The position numbers were made by a program, and so were the translations under genes. From contig CAZUNO010000017.1 in NCBI GenBank assembly GCA_964621445.1, positions 1 to 62,074 on the forward strand: DNA of 62,074 nt, given 5' to 3'. The DNA is from CAZUNO01 sp964621445 [NCBI: Candidatus Hadarchaeota archaeon] (GTDB lineage: Archaea > CAYQAE01 > CAYVLA01). Position 1 is the first letter of the stretch. Each line of letters opens with the position of its first letter. Of this stretch, positions 7,944 through 19,819 are shown one piece after another. The notes beneath the pieces were generated by a model. That model searched no databases and was not told the origin of the DNA. It was given only the letters and a program-made list of their open reading frames with translations.

Positions 7944-8684
7944 TTGGATCTTGAAATAACCGAGGAAAAGCAGCCACCCGAGAACTCCAAGGTCATAATC
8001 GGTGTGCCCGATTCGGGCCTGGTTGGACTAATCTCATCGACCTTTCTGGTCGACCAGCTTGATATGGAGGAGATAGCCTCCTTCGAGTCCGATCTCTTCC
8101 CCCCGGTGGTCGTGCTCCACGACGGGGTTCCCAAATCCCCCATGAGGGCCTACGCCAAGGACGACCTGGTGGTAGTGGTATCTGAGACGGCATTGAAGCT
8201 CGACGCGATGAGAAAGGTCATGAGACAGGTCATAGGGTGGGTTGATGATATAGAGGGCTCGACCTCGGTCGGCCTGACCGGCGCCCCGGCCCCCAACAGG
8301 GTGGATATAGACACCCCCAAGGTCTACGGGGTGACGGTCAATATGAATGACGACGACATATTCTCCAGCCTGGGAGTAGACCAGCTCCAGGAGGCAATGC
8401 TGGCCGGCCCCTACGCCATGATCCTGGAGTACTGCCGGAAGTCAAAGCTGCCCAACCTCACCCTTTTATCCCAGTCACACATGAAGTATCCCGACCCCGG
8501 TGCCTCGGCCCAGGCACTAAAGGCCGTCTCCGGCTACCTGGACCGGGAGATCGATGTGGCGCCCCTCATGGAGAAGGCAGAGGAGATCAGGGTCAAGATG
8601 AGGGACCTCATGAAAAGCACCCAGAGGGTCATGAAGGACTCGGACAAGGAGAGGGAGTACGAACTTCCATCCATGTACAGGTGA
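7944..8684 (+). CDS. PAC2-family protein (proteasome assembly chaperone-like)
   Basis: The 246-residue protein matches the PAC2 family: an N-terminal strand and glycine turn (IIGVPDSGLVGLISSTFLV), a central region with LTGAPAPNR, and the late YAMILEYCRKSKLPNLTLL segment, then a charged helical tail. PAC2 proteins in eukaryotes help assemble proteasome alpha rings; archaeal PbaB-type members are related ATP-independent chaperones. The TTG start at 7944 has a TATTTAAGG-like element about 35 bases upstream. It is followed after four bases by an Hsp20 gene, a pairing that supports a protein-quality role. Confidence 0.85.
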   Translation: MDLEITEEKQPPENSKVIIGVPDSGLVGLISSTFLVDQLDMEEIASFESDLFPPVVVLHDGVPKSPMRAYAKDDLVVVVSETALKLDAMRKVMRQVIGWVDDIEGSTSVGLTGAPAPNRVDIDTPKVYGVTVNMNDDDIFSSLGVDQLQEAMLAGPYAMILEYCRKSKLPNLTLLSQSHMKYPDPGASAQALKAVSGYLDREIDVAPLMEKAEEIRVKMRDLMKSTQRVMKDSDKEREYELPSMYR

Positions 8685-8688
8685 TAAT

Positions 8689-9120
8689 ATGGGAGAAGAC
8701 ACCTTTGACCTCATCGAGCGCCGGATGGCCAGACTCGAGAAAAAGATGGAGGAGCGGATGGAGGAGGCCTTCACCCCCTCCTGGGACGTGAAGAGCAAGT
8801 CCCTGGAACCCCTTTACGATGTCCGGGAACAGGAGGAACTGATCATAGTATCCGTGGACCTCCCCTGGGTAAGGGATAAGGAGGACCTGGAGGTACACTG
8901 CAACGGCGATGTCATCGAGCTGGAGGCCAAGCTATGCCGCCCGGTGACCTTTCACAGGTGGGGAACCCTCCAGAAGGAGACCGACTTCAGATGCTTCCGT
9001 AAGATAATCCCTCTGCCCCAAGAGGTGGACCCGGAGAAGGCGGAGGCCAAGTTCAAGGATGGCCTGCTTACCCTAAGCCTCCCCAAGAAGAGCAGGAAAC
9101 GGAAGATCAAGCTCATGTGA
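8689..9120 (+). CDS. small heat shock protein (Hsp20/alpha-crystallin)
   Basis: This 143-residue protein has a charged N-terminal helix (about residues 1-40) and an alpha-crystallin domain (about 40-135). The domain contains IIVSVDLPWV, the ELEAKL strand and the hallmark AKFKDGLLTLSLPKK near the end. Small heat shock proteins form oligomers that hold unfolded proteins without ATP. The gene starts four bases after the PAC2 gene and is probably translated from the same mRNA. The C-terminal tail after the core is short and basic, and no IxI/V motif is seen, which may affect oligomer assembly. Confidence 0.93.
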   Translation: MGEDTFDLIERRMARLEKKMEERMEEAFTPSWDVKSKSLEPLYDVREQEELIIVSVDLPWVRDKEDLEVHCNGDVIELEAKLCRPVTFHRWGTLQKETDFRCFRKIIPLPQEVDPEKAEAKFKDGLLTLSLPKKSRKRKIKLM

Positions 9121-9153
9121 CCAGGTCCCTGGATTAGCTTCCCGCGCCAGGCA

Positions 9154-9166
9154 AAAAAGATATATT
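9154..9166 (+). promoter_or_regulatory. TATA-like element before the sugar isomerase-like gene
   Basis: AAAAGATATATTG lies about 50 bases before the TTG start at 9214. A strong ribosome-binding sequence AGAAGGAGG (9197-9205) sits nine to ten bases before that TTG and supports the start choice. Confidence 0.45.
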
Positions 9167-9213
9167 GATAGCCTAGGCCCTAGACCCCTAGTGCTAGAAG
9201 GAGGAATATTTAT

Positions 9214-10176
9214 TTGAAGATTGGCGTACTTACCGTGCTTTTTCAGCAGATGTCTGTGGAAGAGGCCCTGGACTACGTTAAGGACGTGGGGGCCGAGGCC
9301 GTTGAGCTTGGGACCGGGAACTATCCGGGAAACGCGCACTGCGACCCCGGGAAGCTGCTCTCAGATGATGAGGAAATCAACTCTCTGAGAAAGGCAGTGG
9401 AGGACCGGGGAATGGAGATAAGCGGCCTTAGCTGCCACGGGAATCCCCTACACCCCCAGGAATCGATCGCCAAGGAACACCACCAGGTCTTCGAGGACAC
9501 GGTGCTCCTGGCCGAGAAACTGGAGGTCGACCGGGTGATAGGTTTCTCGGGCTGTCCGGGTGGCTCGGAGGACGCCAAGTTCCCCAACTGGGTGACCTGT
9601 CCCTGGCCCGACGACTTCTCGGAGATAGTGGAGTGGCAGTGGAATGAAAAGGTAATTCCCTACTGGAAGCAGGCCGCTGACCTGGCCGAGTCCCACGGGG
9701 TCAAGATATGCTTCGAGATGCACCCCGGGTTCGTGGTCTACAACACCGAGACCCTGCTAAGATTGAGGGAGGAGGTTGGAGATGTAATCGGGGCCAACTT
9801 CGACCCCAGCCACCTCTTCTGGCAGGGGATGGACCCCCTGAGATGCCTGAGAAAGCTAGGAGATGCCGTGTACCACGTGCATGCCAAGGACACCGCAGTT
9901 GATGGAGTAAACACCGAGGTCAACGGGGTCCTGGACACCAAGGCATATTCGGATGAGATCAACCGGTCATGGATATTTAGAACCGTGGGTTACGGTCATC
10001 CTCTTTCCTGGTGGAAGGACTTCGTAAGCGAGCTAAGGCTCATAGGCTACGACTACGTTCTGAGCATAGAGCACGAGGACAGCCTCATGTCCCCCGCGGA
10101 GGGCTTCAAGAAGGCCTTCCAGACCCTACAGGAGGCCATCATATCCGAGGAAGCGGGAGCCATGTGGTGGGCCTAG
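9214..10176 (+). CDS. sugar phosphate isomerase/epimerase-like TIM-barrel protein
   Basis: The 320-residue protein belongs to the xylose isomerase-like/AP endonuclease 2 TIM-barrel superfamily. It has the metal-binding positions expected for the family: a CFEMHPG strand (Glu), FDPSHLFWQ (Asp/His), VYHVHAKD (His) and LSIEHED (Glu). Members interconvert sugars or inositol derivatives in the cytoplasm. The TTG start has a strong Shine-Dalgarno sequence. The HisD-like gene follows after 19 bases, so the two enzymes probably act in one pathway, perhaps isomerising and oxidising a polyol or sugar. The substrate is not known. Confidence 0.88.
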   Translation: MKIGVLTVLFQQMSVEEALDYVKDVGAEAVELGTGNYPGNAHCDPGKLLSDDEEINSLRKAVEDRGMEISGLSCHGNPLHPQESIAKEHHQVFEDTVLLAEKLEVDRVIGFSGCPGGSEDAKFPNWVTCPWPDDFSEIVEWQWNEKVIPYWKQAADLAESHGVKICFEMHPGFVVYNTETLLRLREEVGDVIGANFDPSHLFWQGMDPLRCLRKLGDAVYHVHAKDTAVDGVNTEVNGVLDTKAYSDEINRSWIFRTVGYGHPLSWWKDFVSELRLIGYDYVLSIEHEDSLMSPAEGFKKAFQTLQEAIISEEAGAMWWA

Positions 10177-10195
10177 GCCAGATTAAAACCAGGCG

Positions 10196-11518
10196 TTGAG
10201 AGACCTGATAAGCATCCTCCATTACCATGAGCAACGATCCGAGATAGAGAGGAGAATGGAGTCCAGGGAGAGGCAGCTGGACCCCTCCCTGATCAAATCA
10301 GTGGCCAGTACGGTGGAGAAGGTGAGGGCCGGCGGGGATGAGGAGGTTTACCGGGCCACCTCCAGGTTCGACTCCGTGGAGCTGGACTCCCTGGTAGTGG
10401 GCGATGAGGAGGTTCAGAATGCCCTGGACCAGACACCCTCCCGGGTGCTCACGGCCATCGACCGTGCCGCCGACCGCATAGAGAGGGTCAATCGCAAGCT
10501 GCTACCTCTGGAGATAGATGAGTGGCAGGTGGATGAAGCGATCACCGTGGGAGAGAAACACTCGCCCCTTGATTCCGCCGCTCTCTGGGTACCTTGCCGA
10601 AAGGCCCCCCTGGCCTCCACCATGCTCATGCTGGGCGTTTCGGCCAGGGTTGCCGGGGTCGAAAATATCGTGGCGGCCACCCCTCCGCGCCCCGATGGGT
10701 CGGTGGACCCCACCACGCTATCCGCGGCCCACAGGGCAGGGGTTTCCAGGGTGGTGAAGGGTAACGGGGTTGCCCTCATATCAGCCCTCTCATTTGGAAC
10801 CCGGTCCATACCCCGGGTAGAGGCCATCTATGGACCCGGACCTCCGGCCATAATGGCCGCCCTTGGATACGTGGGCATATATGGCATCAGGACCGGGCCT
10901 CTCCTGGGACCAAGTGAGTGCATGATAGTGGCAGACCGGTCATCCGATCCGGCTCAGGCCGCCGCGGACCTTCTAAACGAGTGCGAACACGGCCCCGATT
11001 CCTCTGCCGTACTGGTCACCGATTCCCGGTCCCTGGCATCCAGGGTCAAGGACGAGATAGGTATAATGACAGGCGAGCTTCCCAAACCCAGGGACGAGTA
11101 CGTTTCCCGGGCCCTTTCCCGCACCGGAATGATCGTGTTGGTCGAGGACCTCGACCAGGCCGCGGACCTCGTTAACCGATATGCCCCCGAGCACCTGCAG
11201 ATCTCGCTCCCAGATGATCGATGCCGGGACTTCCTGTCCAGAGTACACAACGCGGGGGAGATTCTTCTCGGCCAGTCGACCCCCTTCTCGGCCGCCAACT
11301 ACGCCATGGGTATTACCGCGGTTCTACCCACGGGTGGATCGGCCAGGGCCTACTCGGGCATAACCTGCAGGGACTTCATGAAATCGAGCACCATAGGACG
11401 GGTCCGACCCCGGGCGCTCCCCGGGATATGTGATATCGTATCCGCCCTGGGCGAGGCAGAGGGCCTACCGGCCCACGTCCAGGCCTGCCTACGAAAACTG
11501 GGAGAGAAACCCGATTAA
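10196..11518 (+). CDS. histidinol dehydrogenase-family protein with altered zinc ligands
   Basis: The 440-residue protein aligns with histidinol dehydrogenase along its length and keeps the catalytic Glu-His pair in APEHLQI (E332, H333), the C-terminal zinc histidine (PAHVQ, H427) and H265. However, the position of the zinc ligand Gln259 of the E. coli enzyme is Glu262 here, the ligand Asp360 is Asn368, GTNHVLPT has become GITAVLPT, and GPGN is GPGP. True HisD enzymes need these residues, so oxidation of histidinol is doubtful. No other histidine genes are nearby. Pairing with a sugar isomerase-like gene suggests an alcohol or polyol dehydrogenase. The start is TTG. Confidence 0.8.
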   Translation: MRDLISILHYHEQRSEIERRMESRERQLDPSLIKSVASTVEKVRAGGDEEVYRATSRFDSVELDSLVVGDEEVQNALDQTPSRVLTAIDRAADRIERVNRKLLPLEIDEWQVDEAITVGEKHSPLDSAALWVPCRKAPLASTMLMLGVSARVAGVENIVAATPPRPDGSVDPTTLSAAHRAGVSRVVKGNGVALISALSFGTRSIPRVEAIYGPGPPAIMAALGYVGIYGIRTGPLLGPSECMIVADRSSDPAQAAADLLNECEHGPDSSAVLVTDSRSLASRVKDEIGIMTGELPKPRDEYVSRALSRTGMIVLVEDLDQAADLVNRYAPEHLQISLPDDRCRDFLSRVHNAGEILLGQSTPFSAANYAMGITAVLPTGGSARAYSGITCRDFMKSSTIGRVRPRALPGICDIVSALGEAEGLPAHVQACLRKLGEKPD

Positions 11519-11555
11519 GGCAACAGATAAGAAAAAGGGTTCATATTGTAAAACT

Positions 11556-11904
11556 GGTCGGGAGGGAGAGAGCGGCCATCGGACCTTCGGGAACCGAGGA
11601 AAGTCCCCCCTCCATCCGAAAATGCGAGTGGGAGAACCCACCGAGAGAGATCTCGAGCTCTGGAACAGAAACGACACGGCCGTCGACATGGGTATGATGG
11701 GAAAAGATCCAGGGGTGACCCCGGGAAACGACCCGGACGACGTCGGCGGATTCGATGGAACGGCGAAACTTCGCAGGAGCAAGCCGAAACGAGGCCCATG
11801 AGCTTCGGACGAGGCCTGGGTACGGTGCTCAGTCAAATGCTGCAAGCCATTTCGGGGTGATCCGGAACGGGTAACAGAAGGGGGCTTACTCCTCCCACCC
11901 GACC
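11556..11904 (+). ncRNA. rnpB: RNase P RNA, archaeal type
   Basis: The RNA component of RNase P, which cleaves 5' leaders from pre-tRNA. The conserved GAGGAAAGUC box is at 11596-11605 and the partner ACAGAA with GGGGGCUUAC at 11874-11888 can form helix P4. The ends pair as helix P1 (GGTCGGG at the 5' end with CCCGACC at 11898-11904). Length is about 349 bases, normal for archaeal type A RNA. It begins 37 bases after the HisD-like stop and converges on the 3' end of the 23S gene. Ends are estimated from the P1 pairing. Open frames through this region are not genes. Confidence 0.93.
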
Positions 11905-11979
11905 CAAAGTTCTATTTCTCAGAGTATAGCTAACGCTAGGTGAATATTATCCTTAAAATGAAATGAACAAAAAAAAGTA

Positions 11980-11991
11980 AGGCCCAGTTCG
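11980..11991. repeat. pre-23S rRNA processing stem, 3' arm (5' arm at 15088-15099)
   Basis: AGGCCCAGTTCG at 11980-11991 is the exact reverse complement of 15088-15099, so a 12-base-pair helix encloses the 23S gene. In archaea such stems carry the bulge-helix-bulge cut by the tRNA splicing endonuclease during rRNA maturation. Confidence 0.8.
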
Positions 11992-12014
11992 TCAAAGCCC
12001 TAAGAAGATCCGCT

Positions 12015-15055
<3,041 letters not shown>

Positions 15056-15197
15056 CTACTAACTAGCTTTACTTCTTCGGATTACTCCGAACTGGGCCTG
15101 TGACTCACCCACATCGAACGGAACGAGCGATGAGATCTTCACTCGGGAGCTCGGCCCCGAAGGACCGATTGCTCGCGAGTTGCACCATGGACCGATA

Positions 15198-15270
15198 TGG
15201 ACCGGCCGGGACTTGAACCCGGGGCCTCAGCCTCGCAAAGGCCGTGCTCTACCAACTGAGCTACCGGCCC
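15198..15270 (-). tRNA. tRNA-Ala (UGC) in the rRNA spacer
   Basis: The 73-base sequence folds as a complete cloverleaf: acceptor GGGCCGG/CCGGTCC, D arm GCTC...GAGC, anticodon loop TTTGCGA with anticodon UGC, T loop TTCAAGT and discriminator A. The acceptor contains the G3-U70 pair that identifies alanine tRNA. There is no intron and CCA is not encoded. Position between 16S and 23S is the usual euryarchaeal arrangement. Confidence 0.97.
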
Positions 15271-15281
15271 ATGGAATGGTT

Positions 15282-15296
15282 ATGATCTCGGCCCCC
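15282..15296. repeat. pre-16S rRNA processing stem, 3' arm (5' arm at 16879-16893)
   Basis: ATGATCTCGGCCCCC at 15282-15296 is the exact reverse complement of 16879-16893. The 15-base-pair helix brackets the 16S gene and is the expected substrate for pre-rRNA cleavage and circularisation in archaea. Confidence 0.85.
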
Positions 15297-15333
15297 TTTT
15301 GGCGGTGGAATTGGCTCCACCGAAATGGAATTA

Positions 15334-16849
<1,516 letters not shown>

Positions 16850-17221
16850 TTTTAACTGGTCACATGCTTCCTTTGCCAGGGGGCCGAGATCATGCATCAA
16901 ACCCAAAGAGCGCGTTAACACTCGGAACTTGGGTCCTCATTCCTTTATCATGACGCGGATTCAGTCCATCAATGTAGGCCATTTGGCCACCCTCCGGACC
17001 GACGCCGAAAAGAAGCGCCATGATTCCGTTAGTCTAAGTTAATATCCTAGTTACGCGCATCTATCTTAAAAATATTTCTTAAGGCAATTTCCGTTGCCCA
17101 CAAACGCTTCATAGAGATGTATCTCAAGCTAACCTAAAAAACCTCTCTTTAGACCCCTGCCGTGACAAATGTCCGGACCCGGATCAAAAGCGCTTGCCGG
17201 GGAGCAAGGAAGCCCTTACTC
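16850..17221 (-). promoter_or_regulatory. rRNA operon leader and likely promoter region
   Basis: This 370-base stretch between tRNA-Asp and 16S holds the 5' arm of the pre-16S stem (16879-16893) and an AT-rich block near 17060-17085. On the minus strand that block reads GAAATATTTTTAAGATAG, a candidate TATA element for the rRNA transcript. Transcription could also start upstream of tRNA-Asp, making it part of the same precursor. I see no protein gene here. Confidence 0.45.
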
Positions 17222-17322
17222 CCACCCGGCCGGGATTTGAACCCGGGTCTTGGGAGTGACAGTCCCAGATGATTGGTCTCCCGCTTATCCAAAGCGGGAT
17301 TAGGCCACTACACTACCGGGGC
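17222..17322 (-). tRNA. tRNA-Asp (GUC) with a 28-base intron in the D loop
   Basis: The exons give a tRNA with anticodon loop CTGTCAC (anticodon GUC), a five-pair anticodon stem TGGGA/TCCCA, T loop TTCAAAT and discriminator G, the aspartate identity base. Between A21 and base 22 lies an insert at 17273-17300 that forms an eight-pair hairpin (TCCCGCTT/AAGCGGGA). Three-base bulges UAA and AAU flank a near-complete GGCC/GACC helix, so it resembles a relaxed bulge-helix-bulge intron. Removing it leaves a regular D loop AGTGGCCTA and a 73-base tRNA. The acceptor is odd: G1 faces G72 and C2 faces U71, so the top two pairs do not form. The gene could be impaired or the ends may be edited. It lies upstream of 16S on the same strand. 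Confidence 0.8.
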
Positions 17323-17349
17323 AGAAGATCAGCGCCACCTGGCCTCATG

Positions 17350-17364
17350 TTTTAATAAATATTT
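17350..17364. promoter_or_regulatory. AT-rich element usable as TATA box in both directions
   Basis: TTTAATAAATATTTT lies between tRNA-Asp (minus) and elp3 (plus). Read on the minus strand as AAAATATTTATTAAA, its centre is about 27 bases before a point eight bases upstream of the tRNA 5' end. Read on the plus strand it gives a leader of about 45 bases for elp3. Confidence 0.4.
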
Positions 17365-17428
17365 TCGGCCCCGCCCTGGAAACCCCCTCTGGCCACAATT
17401 AATATGATCCAGGGTCAAGTTAGCCTCG

Positions 17429-18982
17429 TTGAGCGCCAAGGAAGAGGTCGCCAGAAGGATCATTGAGGGTATTCTTTCCGGTAGGATAGAGAACCGGGAG
17501 CAGGTCCAGAGATCCAAGCTTGACCTGGCCAGGGAGTTCGGACTCTCGGGACTTCCCTCCTCCCTTTACGTGCTGTCCAGGGCCAGATCCACGGAGAGGG
17601 AAAGGGTTCTACCATTGCTGATGAAAAAACCCACCAGGACAGCTTCCGGGGTTTCCATAATTGCCGTTCAGACCTCTCCCCTACAGAGTTGCCCCGGAAA
17701 CTGCATCTACTGTCCCAGCTTCTCAAATGCGGCCAAGAGCTACACCGGCCATGAACCCGCATCAATGAGGGCCATCCAATGTGCCTACCGCCCTGGGCGT
17801 CAGGTGTCCACCAGGCTGGAACAGCTTAGGGCCATGGGCCATGAGGTGTCGAAGATAGAGCTCATAGTCCAGGGGGCCACCTTTCCCGCCATGGACGCCT
17901 GGTACCGGAGATGGTTCGTGGCCCGCTGTCTGGATGCCATGATAGATTTTGGCAATCCGGAGAGCCGGAAAAGAACCCTTGGCCGGGCCAAGATGCTTTC
18001 CCAGGAGGCCGAGGTAAGGCCGGTGGGGATTACCTTCGAGACCAGACCCGATTTCTGCGACCTGGAATCCGCAAGGTTGATGCTTCACATGGGGGCCACC
18101 AGGGTGGAGATGGGGGTCCAGACCCTTGACGACGAAATTTATGACCGAACCCAAAGGGGGCATGCGGTAGCCGACGTCTCCCGGGCCTTCAAGGCCCTGA
18201 GATCCGGTGGACTCAAGATATGCGCCCACATGATGCTAGGACTCCCCGGTTCCAGCAGACAAACCGATATCACCTCCTTCCAAAGGCTTTTCAACGACTC
18301 CAGATTCAAGCCCGATGAGCTCAAGATCTATCCTACCCTGGTTATCATGGGCACCAGGCTCTACGAGATGTGGAGAAGCGGGGATTACACCCCGCTGACC
18401 GATGAACAGGTCATGGATAGGCTCCTCCAAATCAAGAGGGAGGTACCACCATGGGTGAGGATAAAGAGGGTCATGCGTGACATCCCGTCCCAGATGATAT
18501 CCGCCGGACCGAGAAGATCGGATATGCGGAACCTGGTGCAGAGGGCCATGGAAAAGAAAGGAACTAGATGTAGATGCATAAGGTGTCGCGAGGTAACGCG
18601 TGCCGGCGATGAGGATCACCGGTTTGAGGTCACCGAAAGGTCGTATCCCGTTCAGGGCGGCCAGGAGGTTTTCCTGTCCTTTGAGGACCCGGAATCGGAG
18701 ACCCTTGCCTCCTTCCTGAGGCTGAGCCTGGCGGGAGACGAGGCCCGCATTAGGGAGCTACACACCTACGGAAGGGTAGTGGGCGTTGGTGACTCTCCCT
18801 CCCCCTCCCAGTTCCAGCACCGGGGCATGGGCCGTGAGCTGGTCCAAAGGGCGGAGGAGATCTGCGCCGACGGGGGAAATGACCTCATCCAGGTTACCAG
18901 CGGTCTCGGGGCCAGGGAATACTACCGGGACCTGGGCTACCGTCTTAAGGAGCCCTATATGGTCAAGGAGCTCTCCGCCTGA
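17429..18982 (+). CDS. elp3: Elp3-family tRNA uridine-34 modification enzyme
   Basis: The 517-residue protein has the Elp3 architecture: a radical SAM domain followed by a GNAT acetyltransferase domain. The cluster motif CPGNCIYC places the three cysteines at 88, 92 and 95, and the acetyl-CoA loop QHRGMGRELV is near residue 467. Elp3 uses acetyl-CoA and SAM radical chemistry to add a carboxymethyl-type group to wobble uridine 34 of tRNA. The start is TTG in good position after the TATA element at 17350-17364. Its 3' end overlaps the convergent PHP gene by 20 bases. Length is normal for archaeal Elp3, which works without the eukaryotic Elongator partners. Confidence 0.96.
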   Translation: MSAKEEVARRIIEGILSGRIENREQVQRSKLDLAREFGLSGLPSSLYVLSRARSTERERVLPLLMKKPTRTASGVSIIAVQTSPLQSCPGNCIYCPSFSNAAKSYTGHEPASMRAIQCAYRPGRQVSTRLEQLRAMGHEVSKIELIVQGATFPAMDAWYRRWFVARCLDAMIDFGNPESRKRTLGRAKMLSQEAEVRPVGITFETRPDFCDLESARLMLHMGATRVEMGVQTLDDEIYDRTQRGHAVADVSRAFKALRSGGLKICAHMMLGLPGSSRQTDITSFQRLFNDSRFKPDELKIYPTLVIMGTRLYEMWRSGDYTPLTDEQVMDRLLQIKREVPPWVRIKRVMRDIPSQMISAGPRRSDMRNLVQRAMEKKGTRCRCIRCREVTRAGDEDHRFEVTERSYPVQGGQEVFLSFEDPESETLASFLRLSLAGDEARIRELHTYGRVVGVGDSPSPSQFQHRGMGRELVQRAEEICADGGNDLIQVTSGLGAREYYRDLGYRLKEPYMVKELSA

Positions 18983-19640
18983 ATAGCTTGCACAGCATGA
19001 ACCAGATCGATCTGGAACCAAACTTGAAGGCATATGATATAGGAGGTCGGCATCCCTTGACCCGGCCATTTCCTTTGGCCACCTGGGAGATGAAGTCGTC
19101 CAGGTCATCGGCATCGGCCATGGTCCTACCCAGGCCGATCAACCGGTGGTCGTGGGCATCGCTGCCCCCGGTCCCGGGAAGGCCGTACTTGGCGGCAAAT
19201 TTGCGGGCGGCAGGATTCGGATAAAGGAGCAGGGAGGCCATCGCGTTGTAGACCTCCACCGCGAGTTCCAGTTCACGTGCCAGCCAGCTCACGGATATGG
19301 TGGACATATAGAATGGGTGGGGTGCCGATACCAGGCCGCCCTCCTCCCTGGTATCCTCAACCACCTCTTCGGGTTCTACCCCTTTCCTCCAGGTCCTTTC
19401 CACCCCTATAGCCAGAAGGTGGCCTCGGCTGGTGGAGACCTCGATGGCCGGAAAGATCAAGGGATCACCCTCACGCCTAATATTCCGGGCCTTTTGGTAA
19501 CCCCTCAAGGTGTCGTGATCGGCTATACATATGGCATCCAGGCCAACCTTGGCCGCCTTTCTCAATATCAGTTTTGGAGAACAGGTGTCAGGCGGGCATT
19601 CTCTACTATAGCTTGAGTGGATATGAGTATCGACGATCAT
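18963..19640 (-). CDS. PHP-domain metal-dependent phosphoesterase
   Basis: The 225-residue protein is a single PHP domain. The metal-binding motifs appear in order: DTHIHSSYS at the N terminus, ADHDTLRGY near residue 42, the glutamate in PAIEVS, SAPHPF near residue 107, and GGSDAHD near residue 160. PHP proteins hydrolyse phosphoesters such as nucleoside 3',5'-bisphosphates or histidinol phosphate. The closest match by eye is the YciV/TrpH-like group, but the substrate is not certain. The C-terminal 30 residues are basic and hydrophobic (SIWFMLCKLFRRRAP). Its stop region overlaps the elp3 3' end. Confidence 0.88.
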   Translation of the reverse strand: MIVDTHIHSSYSRECPPDTCSPKLILRKAAKVGLDAICIADHDTLRGYQKARNIRREGDPLIFPAIEVSTSRGHLLAIGVERTWRKGVEPEEVVEDTREEGGLVSAPHPFYMSTISVSWLARELELAVEVYNAMASLLLYPNPAARKFAAKYGLPGTGGSDAHDHRLIGLGRTMADADDLDDFISQVAKGNGRVKGCRPPISYAFKFGSRSIWFMLCKLFRRRAP

Positions 19641-19819
19641 TTATACACCTTTTAGGAGGCTCAAAAGCCTTTTTTGCGGCGAAAGGTGTCTTAGAAAGCT
19701 TTCTTTTGCGAAAAGCACTGATTAGACCACTGTGAAACATTTATTAAGTGTATCGATGAGCGCCGGAAAGGTCTAAACATCCTTTTAATGATCGTATAGA
19801 CGATCGGAGGTGCACTTGG

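Noticed and set aside
11430-11845. Open frames of 118-123 codons on both strands
   Set aside because: They overlap RNase P RNA, whose conserved boxes and P1/P4 pairing explain the sequence.
17281-17300. The inner hairpin of tRNA-Asp read as an anticodon arm of a serine or glutamine tRNA
   Set aside because: The loop can be read as TTGGATA, but no matching D arm, variable arm or acceptor exists; treating it as an intron restores a regular tRNA-Asp.
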